From contig JAFUNW010000202.1 in the NCBI GenBank assembly GCA_017472905.1, forward strand, positions 1 through 6,540: a stretch of 6,540 nt of DNA. The letters run 5' to 3'. The notes below the pieces were generated by a model that was not told the origin of the DNA, did no database searches, and saw nothing but the letters and a program-made list of their open reading frames with translations. The translations under genes and the position numbers were made by a program. Every line of letters starts with the position of its first letter. Within the stretch, counting starts at the first letter, position 1. Below, piece by piece: positions 1-6,540 of the stretch. Source of the stretch: Bacteroidaceae bacterium (GTDB lineage Bacteria > Bacteroidota > Bacteroidia > Bacteroidales > Bacteroidaceae).

Positions 1-1686
1 GCCAAAGGCTTTCCGCAAATTGTAAGGAATAAAGGAAGAGTCGCCCTCGCCTTTCGGCAAGTTTCCTTCATTGACAGAGAGCATAACCAAGTGGCGGAAA
101 TCAAGACAACGTGTTTCCAACACACCCATAACCTGCAACCCCGTTACCGGCTCTCCGTGAAAAGGAATGGAGAGGGAACTGAGCACATTACGAAGCAGGC
201 GACAGAAAGTTTGGGTCTGTATCTCCAGCTGCCCGGTTGCCAACAAATCGCAAAAACGGTTCAGGGTCGTATATGTTTTGAAGAGGGCCTCTTGATAGAG
301 CTGGGCATAAACCTTGTCGTGCTCCGGTTCGTTTCGGAAAAGAGCGGCCAAAGCTTGTAAAGCCCGAAGCAAATATTGACACAGCGCCACCGGTTCGCCT
401 TGTTGCTCTTCGGTAAATACCAATGCCAGCTGTTCATCGCGTTGAAGTTCACCGACAGAGGGAAAAAATCGGTTGCGACTCAATAAATCGCGCTCCAACT
501 TCAAGGCTTCCGAAGAGAGTTTCCGCATGTAGGGATGCTTCAACATGGCCATGACGGGCTGAATGTAATAATTTCCCCTTCGTTTGTCGCGCCCCGTACT
601 TTGCAACTCCAGCAAAAGATTGGTAAAACTGTAAACCGGCGTTTGCGACAAAGGGAATCCCATCGTTACGTTCAAAGCCCGAATGCTCTCATCAGGCAAT
701 GCGTGTAAGACGGGTTGCAACAAAGCTTCGTTGCAAAGCACCACTGCCGTTTCGTGTTCCGGCGAAGTCACGTTCCGGCGCAACCAATCGGTCAAGTAGT
801 GCGCTTGAGCCGACTCTGTCGGAGCCGCCACATAGTGAACCACTTTCGAACGCGTCAGGTTGCGAAACAAATCCCGTCCGGTCAGTTCATTGGGAAACAT
901 TTTCAGGTTTCTCCGAATAAACTCGCCCGCTTCGTGACGGGAATTCAGGAGATAGTGCTCGTCATAATCCCAATAGAAAAGGGCTTTGCCGGCACGCTGC
1001 AAGCGCGAAAAGAGGGTCGTCTCTACCTGATTCAACACATTGAAGCCTACAAAAACATAGTGTTCGTATGGTAACATATCGGGATTGAGCTGCTCGACAA
1101 CTTCGCGATAGAGCATTCCCTCGTATGCCAGTCCACGCCTGCGAAGAGAGTCGCGAAAAGCATGATAGATGCTTCCCAAAGAATCCCACAACGTGGCGAA
1201 ACGTTGCTTCAATTCGGTCTCTTTTTCCATCGAAAAATTCTGAAAGAAAAGTTGCAGAGCCTCTACCTGCTCTTCGGTCAGGTAAGAATGGTCATCGATA
1301 AACTTACGAAGGTCGCTCAGATTGGCAAACAAGCGGTCGGCATCGACCATGTTCTTATCCAAATCGTCAAAATCCGACAAGAGCATTTCGCCCCAGAAAT
1401 AGAAACTGTCGAGCGTTTCATCACTGCCCGTCTTTTCACAAAAAGCCTCGTGCAGAGAACAAACCAATCCGATAGAATCGCCCACCGCAGTGTCGGACAA
1501 AGAACGGAACAGGTCGCTGATAGTCAAATAGGTAGGAGTCCACACCGGTTTGTCGCTCAATCGGGCCAACCATTGGTTAAAAAACAATCCGGCACGCTTG
1601 TTCGGGAAAACAACAGCCGTATGCGCTAAGTTGTCACCCAATTTCTCATACATATCTTTGGCTACCGACTTCAAAAATGTATCCAT
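1..1686 (-). CDS. addB: AddB-like subunit of the AddAB helicase-nuclease (3' part cut by window edge)
   Basis: This is the partner subunit of AddA. In the AddAB complex the AddB helicase-like region is structural and recognises Chi, and a C-terminal PD-(D/E)XK nuclease cuts the other strand. I translated the minus strand by hand: 562 codons run without a stop to base 1, so the C-terminal nuclease and any Fe-S cysteines lie outside the window. Visible landmarks are AVVFPNKRAGLFF (residues 24-36, resembling the PTRRA motif of proteobacterial AddB), a WDSLGSIYHAF segment (167-177), YVFVGFNVLNQVE (210-222), MGFPLSQTPVYSF (342-354) and LQVMGVLETRCLDF (517-530), followed by LSVNEGNLP (536-544) in the motif V region. 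No Walker A GKT/S is present, so this is an inactivated helicase. The ATG at 1686 leaves 7 bases after the addA stop and gives a natural N-terminus (MDTFLKSVAKDMY). An in-frame ATG at 1713 would add nine residues. The family call is confident; the symbol rests on pairing with AddA and on these motifs. Confidence 0.87.
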   Translation of the reverse strand, partial: MDTFLKSVAKDMYEKLGDNLAHTAVVFPNKRAGLFFNQWLARLSDKPVWTPTYLTISDLFRSLSDTAVGDSIGLVCSLHEAFCEKTGSDETLDSFYFWGEMLLSDFDDLDKNMVDADRLFANLSDLRKFIDDHSYLTEEQVEALQLFFQNFSMEKETELKQRFATLWDSLGSIYHAFRDSLRRRGLAYEGMLYREVVEQLNPDMLPYEHYVFVGFNVLNQVETTLFSRLQRAGKALFYWDYDEHYLLNSRHEAGEFIRRNLKMFPNELTGRDLFRNLTRSKVVHYVAAPTESAQAHYLTDWLRRNVTSPEHETAVVLCNEALLQPVLHALPDESIRALNVTMGFPLSQTPVYSFTNLLLELQSTGRDKRRGNYYIQPVMAMLKHPYMRKLSSEALKLERDLLSRNRFFPSVGELQRDEQLALVFTEEQQGEPVALCQYLLRALQALAALFRNEPEHDKVYAQLYQEALFKTYTTLNRFCDLLATGQLEIQTQTFCRLLRNVLSSLSIPFHGEPVTGLQVMGVLETRCLDFRHLVMLSVNEGNLPKGEGDSSFIPYNLRKAFG

Positions 1687-1693
1687 CGGACTT

Positions 1694-4600
1694 TCATTTG
1701 GCTTCTTCGTCATATACTACTTCCTCCACCTTATTTTTATATACGTACCATAAATATCCGCTGACCCGCTTGTATCCCATCTCTTGCAGACGGGAAATAT
1801 ACTTGCGCACTTGCCGTTTATACTCTTCGTCCGGCTTTCCGAACTTGAAGTCTACGACAATCACTTCACTTCCGTCCGGCCGCTTCATTACGCGGTCGGG
1901 ACGACAGCTTTTCATCTCCCCATTTTCCATATAGACAAGGGTACATTCGTTGAAGACTTCCCAATCCGAATCGAACCAACGGGCAGCCTGTCGATTGCTC
2001 AAAGCACGCTCGACCAACTTGCGGATGGAATCGACAGAAAGGGGAGGAGTGAAGAGACCTTCAACCTCCATGCGTTGCAATACGCGTGCCACATCATCGG
2101 CTGTACGTATCTCGGAAAAGAGGCGATGTAAAAGGTTTCCTTGACGGATGTAGCCCTCTTGCAAGTCTTCTTCTGCCTCTCCTCGAATAAAGGCTGCAGA
2201 ACTGTTGGACTGACGGAACTCCAACTTATCGCCCCGGAAAATCTCGTAATTCACGTGCAGATCTGTGGGTGATTTCACCAATAGATTGGTCTGTTCCTCC
2301 TTCTTTTTACGTTTCGTAGGATACAATTCTCCTATCTCGAAGGGCAAATCAATGGAAAAATTACCCATTTTCTGCAATGCATCCTGCATTAATTTCGAAA
2401 CTGTTCCTCCGCTTCGTCTCTTCTGCCCCATGATAATCAGGTTTTTCGTAGCACGGGTAAAGGCTACGTAGAGTACATTGAGATTATCAACCCACAGCCC
2501 CAAACGTTCGCGCAGAAAATCGGCATGATAGACCGACTCGTTCATCTGAGAACCATAGTTAACCGGCAAAAGGTTCAGCCGATTAAACGGCTCCACAGGA
2601 GGAGTACACCAAACGGTATGCACCGGATGCTCGTTCTCCATCTTCCAATGGCAAAACGGAACGATGACCGTATGAAATTCAAGTCCCTTGGAGCTGTGAA
2701 TGGTGTAGACACGAATACCTTCAATTTCCTCCGAAGGAACGGTCTTCTTGTGAAGTATCCCATCCCAGTAGGAGAGGAACGAATCGAGGTCGCCGACCTC
2801 TCTTTTCGAATATTCAAGCACCGCATCGAAGAAGGCAAACATATAAGCGTCCTGTCCGGATAAATGATGAAGACGGAATATTTCAGAAAGTCGCTCCAAC
2901 AATTCATAAACCGAAAGTTGCTTCAACTCATCTTGTCGGGCAACAAACTCCTCCGGCAAAAACGATTCGAGCGCATCGGCATCTATGTTCTGCCAATCCC
3001 AACGGTTGTTTCCGGGAAGCAATCCTTCCGAAAAGGTGTGAGAGTAGGAAAGCATAATCAGATTCACGAAAGCTATGCGATTGTCGGGATTGGAAAGACA
3101 ACGCATCGCTTCAATCAATATTTTCAACGCTTGACTGGCATCCAAGCGAAAGGCTTCGTTTGAAACAATAGGACAATCGGGAAGATGTGCCTCAAAATAA
3201 TCGGCTATCAAAGGAATAAATCCGTTCGTACGAACAAGAATGACAATATCGCGCATGGCAACTCCCTTTTCCTGCAAGGAACGAACCTCCTCGACCAACG
3301 TTTTCAACGTTTCTTCGGTATAAGCATCTCGCTTTTCACCCTCCATAAAAGAAACTTTGACGTATCCTTTTCCTCTTTCCTTCTCCTCCGGAAAAATTTG
3401 CTCTACATCATTGTAGGCATTCAATAGGGGAGTACACGGTTCGCCTTGCTCAGCCTCGTGTTGCGCGTTTAAGACTTGAATGGCCGAAGTGAAAAAACGG
3501 TTGTTGAAGTTTATCACCTGCTGCTCGCTCCGCCGGTTTATCTGCAATGTCTCGTTGCGAATGGGAAATGCACCCAACTGACCGCTCATTCCGCCCAAGA
3601 TACTCCAATCTCCACTGCGCCAACGGTAAATGGCTTGCTTGACATCGCCCACTATCAAACTGTCGGCTCCTTGAGAAAGCCCCTCAAGAAGCAACATGCG
3701 GAAGTTTTTCCACTGAAGGCGCGAGGTGTCTTGAAATTCATCAATCATTACGTGGCGAATGTTCGTTCCTATCTTCTCAAAAACGAACGAAGAATCTGCA
3801 TCTTGCACCAACTGACGCAACAGAATATTGGTCTCGGCCAACAAGAAACGGTTGTTCTCTGCATTTTGTCGGTGAACTTCTTCATCGATGGTAGCCAACA
3901 ATCCGACTTTGTGGAGGTACTCCATTGAAAGAGTGACCGAATGAATGATACGACCGTTCTTCTGACGCAACTCTTCGGCCTTTATCAACAGCCCTTGAAG
4001 CATCTGTGCCGTTTCTTTGGACAACGTGGCAGACGATTTGGCTGCAACTTTCCATTCCGCAATGTCGGCCAACGATTTCTCTACCGTCTTGTTGCGAATA
4101 GTGTCCGAATAGTTCCTTTCTTTCAGCTTTCGAAAATAACTGGCAATGCTACTTTTTCCTCCTTTCAAATCGTAGGGATGAAGCCCATGCTTTGCCAACG
4201 TATTGAAAAACTCTTCCTGCACTTCTTGCAACGGCTCTTCTGCTGCCTGCTTATAGTGTTTCAACAGCTTTCGGTAGCTGCCGAAAAAATCGGGCTGCCG
4301 CAACTTCTCGTGCAAAGCGGCACGCTGTTCCATAAACTCCTCATTGAAAATATACCGGCCGAATTTTTTGATGCTGTCAATGATATTCCAATTCTTGTCG
4401 TTAGAAATCAGTTCTTGGATGTATTCCAACAAACTGAAAAAGACAGGGGAATGACGGTCCAGCCTGTTGACTATCTTGTCTACGGCCTCGTTGAGAGCGG
4501 AAGCGGTGTCTAACTCGATGTTCATGCTGGCCCCCAATCCCAATTCGCGTGCCAAATTGCGCATGACCGCCTGAAAAAACGAATCGATGGTATTAACCTG

Positions 4601-4912
4601 AAAACGGCTATAGTCATGTATCAATCGCCCCAAAGCTTCACCGGCTTTTGCCCGAACAACTTCGGCAGAGAGGTCCAGTTCTTTACAAACGGTCTCTAAA
4701 TAAATACGTGAATCCTTATCTTGAACGGAGATACCGTAGAGCTGACTGAGAATGCGCTCTTTCATTTCACCCGTAGCTTTGTTCGTAAAGGTAACAGCCA
4801 ATATGTTTCGATAGGCTTGCGGGTTCTGAACCAACAACTTGATGTACTCAACAGCCAACCGGAAAGTCTTTCCGGAACCGGCTGAAGCTTTATATACTAA
4901 TAATTCACTCAT
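1694..4912 (-). CDS. addA: AddA-type ATP-dependent helicase/exonuclease (UvrD/RecB family)
   Basis: This is the motor and nuclease subunit of AddAB, which processes DNA double-strand ends in the cytoplasm before RecA-dependent repair. It has 1072 residues, somewhat shorter than Bacillus AddA. The superfamily 1A helicase motifs appear in order: Walker A ASAGSGKT (9-16, Lys15); Ia LAVTFTNKATGEMKERI (38-54); Ic NTIDSF (107-112); II DEFQDT (391-396); III VGDVKQAIYRWR (421-432); IV LQINRRS (456-462); V VYTIHSSKGLEF (735-746); VI LYVAFTRAT (814-822, arginine finger Arg820). The C-terminal RecB-type nuclease is complete: GNLLH (His929), RPDRV (Asp1006), VDFKFG (Asp1021, Lys1023) and QVRKY (Gln1034, Tyr1038). 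Both activities are therefore predicted to be intact. The start at 4912 is the only reasonable one: Walker A begins eight residues later and an in-frame TAA lies at 4942-4940 with no start codon between. The leader is A-rich with no Shine-Dalgarno sequence. addB follows directly downstream. Confidence 0.96.
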   Translation of the reverse strand: MSELLVYKASAGSGKTFRLAVEYIKLLVQNPQAYRNILAVTFTNKATGEMKERILSQLYGISVQDKDSRIYLETVCKELDLSAEVVRAKAGEALGRLIHDYSRFQVNTIDSFFQAVMRNLARELGLGASMNIELDTASALNEAVDKIVNRLDRHSPVFFSLLEYIQELISNDKNWNIIDSIKKFGRYIFNEEFMEQRAALHEKLRQPDFFGSYRKLLKHYKQAAEEPLQEVQEEFFNTLAKHGLHPYDLKGGKSSIASYFRKLKERNYSDTIRNKTVEKSLADIAEWKVAAKSSATLSKETAQMLQGLLIKAEELRQKNGRIIHSVTLSMEYLHKVGLLATIDEEVHRQNAENNRFLLAETNILLRQLVQDADSSFVFEKIGTNIRHVMIDEFQDTSRLQWKNFRMLLLEGLSQGADSLIVGDVKQAIYRWRSGDWSILGGMSGQLGAFPIRNETLQINRRSEQQVINFNNRFFTSAIQVLNAQHEAEQGEPCTPLLNAYNDVEQIFPEEKERGKGYVKVSFMEGEKRDAYTEETLKTLVEEVRSLQEKGVAMRDIVILVRTNGFIPLIADYFEAHLPDCPIVSNEAFRLDASQALKILIEAMRCLSNPDNRIAFVNLIMLSYSHTFSEGLLPGNNRWDWQNIDADALESFLPEEFVARQDELKQLSVYELLERLSEIFRLHHLSGQDAYMFAFFDAVLEYSKREVGDLDSFLSYWDGILHKKTVPSEEIEGIRVYTIHSSKGLEFHTVIVPFCHWKMENEHPVHTVWCTPPVEPFNRLNLLPVNYGSQMNESVYHADFLRERLGLWVDNLNVLYVAFTRATKNLIIMGQKRRSGGTVSKLMQDALQKMGNFSIDLPFEIGELYPTKRKKKEEQTNLLVKSPTDLHVNYEIFRGDKLEFRQSNSSAAFIRGEAEEDLQEGYIRQGNLLHRLFSEIRTADDVARVLQRMEVEGLFTPPLSVDSIRKLVERALSNRQAARWFDSDWEVFNECTLVYMENGEMKSCRPDRVMKRPDGSEVIVVDFKFGKPDEEYKRQVRKYISRLQEMGYKRVSGYLWYVYKNKVEEVVYDEEAK
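1711..1727 (-). promoter_or_regulatory. Possible ribosome binding site and alternative ATG for addB inside the addA 3' end
   Basis: On the minus strand a GGAGG (1727-1723) stands nine bases before an ATG (1713-1711) that is in frame with addB. It would add MTKKPNESP ahead of the 1686 start and overlap addA by 20 bases. An in-frame TAG at 1719-1717 rules out any start further upstream. The GGAGG also encodes part of the addA sequence KVEEVV, so it may be coincidental. Bacteroidetes generally depend little on Shine-Dalgarno pairing. The 1686 ATG has no such sequence before it but gives the more natural protein N-terminus. Confidence 0.25.
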
Positions 4913-5008
4913 TGTTTTATTTTCCCGGTTAGAACAGATTTATATAATGAAGCTCGGAATCGGACCTCTTAAATAATAAAGGTTATAAAGCCAGCCGCAG
5001 AATTCAAG

Positions 5009-5064
5009 AAATCCCTTACAGTTTTCTGTTTTCGCCCAACAACGTAAAAAAGAAAAGGGGATTT
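5009..5064. repeat. Inverted repeat with long loop upstream of addA
   Basis: AAATCCC at 5009-5015 is the exact reverse complement of GGGATTT at 5058-5064, with 42 bases between. Two further A-T pairs form if one G (5057) is bulged. The loop contains a small ACAG-TTTT-CTGT hairpin (5018-5029). There is no U-run after the stem on the transcribed strand, so it does not look like an intrinsic terminator. It overlaps the candidate promoter. A seven-base match at this distance could easily arise by chance. Confidence 0.2.
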
Positions 5065-5069
5065 ACAAA
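5039..5069 (-). promoter_or_regulatory. Weak candidate Bacteroidetes sigma-ABfr promoter for addA-addB
   Basis: On the minus strand TTTG (5069-5066) is followed after 19 bases by TACGTTGT (5046-5039). The known Bacteroides consensus is TTTG near -33 and TAnnTTTG near -7, with a spacing of about 19-21 bases. The -33 box and the spacing fit; the -7 box matches TAnnTT but not the final TG. Transcription would start roughly 120 bases before the addA ATG. This is a short, degenerate match in a T-rich region, so it could be chance. Confidence 0.25.
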
Positions 5070-5080
5070 GATTCACCGAC

Positions 5081-6540
5081 CTACAATGTTACATTCTGAT
5101 ACAAAAAACGTTTGATACTCTTCTTGGCCGTCTTTTCAAACTCCTCCGGATGGAGTCTTACTTTGGCTATTTGCGAATAAGCCGGTAAGTCAGAGTTGAG
5201 TAAAAGCCGGTTTTCATCCATCACTCGTTCCAAATCGGCCTGACTAAGCCCGTGACGGAATACCTCTTCGTTATCAGGATATACTAACGCTACCAATTTG
5301 TCGTGAGACATCACCACCAAAGATTCTGAAACGTAAGGCATATTATTTAAGCGCGACTCAATCTCTTCCGGATAAATGTTCTGTCCCGAAGCTGATAGCA
5401 ACATGTTCTTACACCGCCCTTTGATATAGAAATAGCCTTGTGCGTCCATGACGGCCATGTCGCCGGTATGCAAACAAACGTCTTTATCGATGACATGGAC
5501 CGTAGATTCCAAATTTTTGTAATATCCCATCATCAGATTTTCACCTCGACAAACCAATTCGCCCGGCGTATGTTCCGGATTGGGGCTCAACACCTTCACT
5601 TCCATACGCGAAGCAGCCTTTCCACAGGAACCTAAACGATGTTCGCCGTATCGCGAATGACAGATTATCGGTCCACATTCGGTCATACCATAAGCCATCG
5701 TATAAGGGAAGTCTATACGGTTTACGAAACTCTCTACTTCCGCATTGAAAGGAGCGCCGCCAATAATAATTTCAATAAAGTTGCCTCCAAATACCTCTAC
5801 AGCCGCTTGGCGAATATGAGCCTTCACCCGGTCATTTATCAGCGGAAGTTTCAGAAGGAAACGCCCCAATTGATTATCCACAAGGGGCAATATGTTTTTC
5901 TTGAATATCTTTTCTACAACCAACGGAACACAAGAAATGATGCGCGGCTTGATTTCGGCAAATGATTCGGCTATAATCTTAGGACTAGGCATGCGAGTCA
6001 GGAACCAAAGGTGTGCTCCCGAAGTGATGCCATACAGAAAATCAAAAACCATGCCGAACACATGCCCCAACGGAAGCATAGAAACAATCGAATCGCCGGC
6101 AGAAATACCGATTTTCTCCTGACAAAAAAAAATGTTCGAAAGAATACTGCGATAGGAGAGCATGACTCCCTTGGAAAAGCCGGTGGTTCCGGAGGTGTAG
6201 TTGATAATAGCCAAGTCGTTGAGCTGCTCTTCGCGCCAATGAATCGTTTCCTGAAGAAAACGGCAAGGAAACTTTTCGCCAAACATCTCATTTAAATGTT
6301 CGCGAGCATAGGTTAAACGCTCTTCTCGACTGACCAACAGAGAAAAGTCCTTTAGCGAAACAATGCCTTCCAAGGCGGGCATGGCATGTTCATTCAGATT
6401 TTCCCAAACTTGATCGCCGACAAACAAAATACGCGCCTCCGAATGGTTCACAATGTTGTGGATATTGTCCGACTTGAACTCGTGAAGAATGGGGACGACC
6501 ACCGCTCCATAAGTGACCGTAGCCAGAAAAGCCACACACC
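5081..6540 (-). CDS. AMP-forming acyl-CoA ligase/synthetase (5' end cut by window edge)
   Basis: This ANL-superfamily adenylating enzyme is predicted to activate a carboxylic acid, probably a fatty acid, as acyl-AMP and transfer it to CoA or another thiol. The frame is open to the right edge, and the sequence there (CVAFLATVTYGAVVVP) is interior to the family, so the GTG at 6535 is not a true start; roughly 60 N-terminal residues are missing. Counting from 6535, visible motifs are: the P-loop YTSGTTGFSKG (113-123), LPLGHVFG (154-161), GGAPFNAE (259-266), YGMTECGP (282-289), HTGD (356-359), GRCKNM (373-378), SGQNIYPEEIE (383-393) and the C-terminal EKTAKKSIKR (467-476). There are 484 residues after that point, consistent with a full length near 550. 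Substrate chain length cannot be read from the sequence, so I give no symbol. The last motif departs from the usual TGK pattern. A nine-T run lies at Ile135-Cys138. Confidence 0.92.
   Translation of the reverse strand, partial: CVAFLATVTYGAVVVPILHEFKSDNIHNIVNHSEARILFVGDQVWENLNEHAMPALEGIVSLKDFSLLVSREERLTYAREHLNEMFGEKFPCRFLQETIHWREEQLNDLAIINYTSGTTGFSKGVMLSYRSILSNIFFCQEKIGISAGDSIVSMLPLGHVFGMVFDFLYGITSGAHLWFLTRMPSPKIIAESFAEIKPRIISCVPLVVEKIFKKNILPLVDNQLGRFLLKLPLINDRVKAHIRQAAVEVFGGNFIEIIIGGAPFNAEVESFVNRIDFPYTMAYGMTECGPIICHSRYGEHRLGSCGKAASRMEVKVLSPNPEHTPGELVCRGENLMMGYYKNLESTVHVIDKDVCLHTGDMAVMDAQGYFYIKGRCKNMLLSASGQNIYPEEIESRLNNMPYVSESLVVMSHDKLVALVYPDNEEVFRHGLSQADLERVMDENRLLLNSDLPAYSQIAKVRLHPEEFEKTAKKSIKRFLYQNVTL

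Larger units (their letters stand above)
4913..5080. other. Intergenic region between the acyl ligase gene and addA
   Basis: This 168-base stretch has no credible gene on either strand. It is A/T-rich near addA; the minus-strand sequence just before the addA ATG is AAAATAAAACA, the kind of leader common in Bacteroidetes. After the ligase stop the minus strand has a pyrimidine run (CCCCTTTTCTTTTTT, 5060-5046), but no hairpin precedes it, so I do not call an intrinsic terminator. The stretch also contains the weak promoter candidate and the inverted repeat listed separately. Its length is enough for addA to have its own transcription start, though read-through from the ligase gene cannot be excluded. 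Confidence 0.8.

Noticed and set aside
1162..1629. A 155-codon plus-strand frame near the start of addB.
   Set aside because: The opposite strand carries the continuous AddB frame with family motifs, so this is a shadow frame.
4316..4320. AGCGG pentamers (the Bacillus Chi sequence) scattered in the window.
   Set aside because: A five-base motif is expected several times by chance, and Chi sequence is not conserved between phyla.
3941..4513. A 190-codon plus-strand reading frame opposite addA.
   Set aside because: It lies wholly antisense to conserved addA coding sequence, shows no recognisable motif, and similar antisense frames occur along the whole of addA and addB, as expected from codon composition.
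4954..4964. Tandem TCGGA-A-TCGGA in the addA leader.
   Set aside because: Two copies of five bases is too little to distinguish from chance.
5046..5060. Pyrimidine run after the ligase stop as an intrinsic terminator.
   Set aside because: No stable hairpin directly precedes the T-rich run on the minus strand.
6533..6535. GTG as the start of the acyl ligase.
   Set aside because: The frame continues to the window edge and the residues there belong to the interior of the AMP-binding domain; the real start is outside the window.

Overview
The window looks like chromosomal DNA of a Bacteroidetes bacterium, most likely order Bacteroidales. The evidence is the style of the AddA and AddB proteins (AddA starts almost directly on its Walker A motif; AddB has an N-terminal PNKRAG motif and no P-loop), moderate GC, and A/T-rich leaders without a clear Shine-Dalgarno sequence. 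I cannot name a genus from sequence alone.

Layout, all on the minus strand and read from right to left. (1) 6540-5081: most of an AMP-forming acyl-CoA ligase/synthetase, whose N-terminus lies beyond the right edge. (2) 5080-4913: a 168-base intergenic stretch with a weak candidate Bacteroidetes promoter and a long-loop inverted repeat. (3) 4912-1694: a complete 1072-residue AddA-type helicase-nuclease. All UvrD-family helicase motifs and the C-terminal PD-(D/E)XK nuclease residues are present. (4) 1686-1: the first 562 residues of the AddB partner. Its reading frame is open without interruption to the left edge, and its nuclease domain should lie beyond it.

How the genes work together. AddA and AddB are expected to form the AddAB (RecBCD-like) complex. 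It binds double-strand DNA ends, unwinds and trims them, and loads RecA for recombination repair. The two genes are almost contiguous (7 bases apart, or overlapping by 20 bases if the upstream ATG is used), so they are very probably co-transcribed and may be translationally coupled. The acyl ligase upstream is co-oriented but separated by 168 bases. Nothing visible links it to DNA repair, and it is probably only a neighbour.

The window is a conventional core-genome region. I found no RNA gene, mobile element, CRISPR array or undescribed system. The observations worth a second look are details: the addA-addB junction, the missing Q-motif region of AddA, the P-loop-less AddB, the unusual C-terminal lysine motif of the ligase, a nine-T run in the ligase gene, and the inverted repeat ahead of addA.
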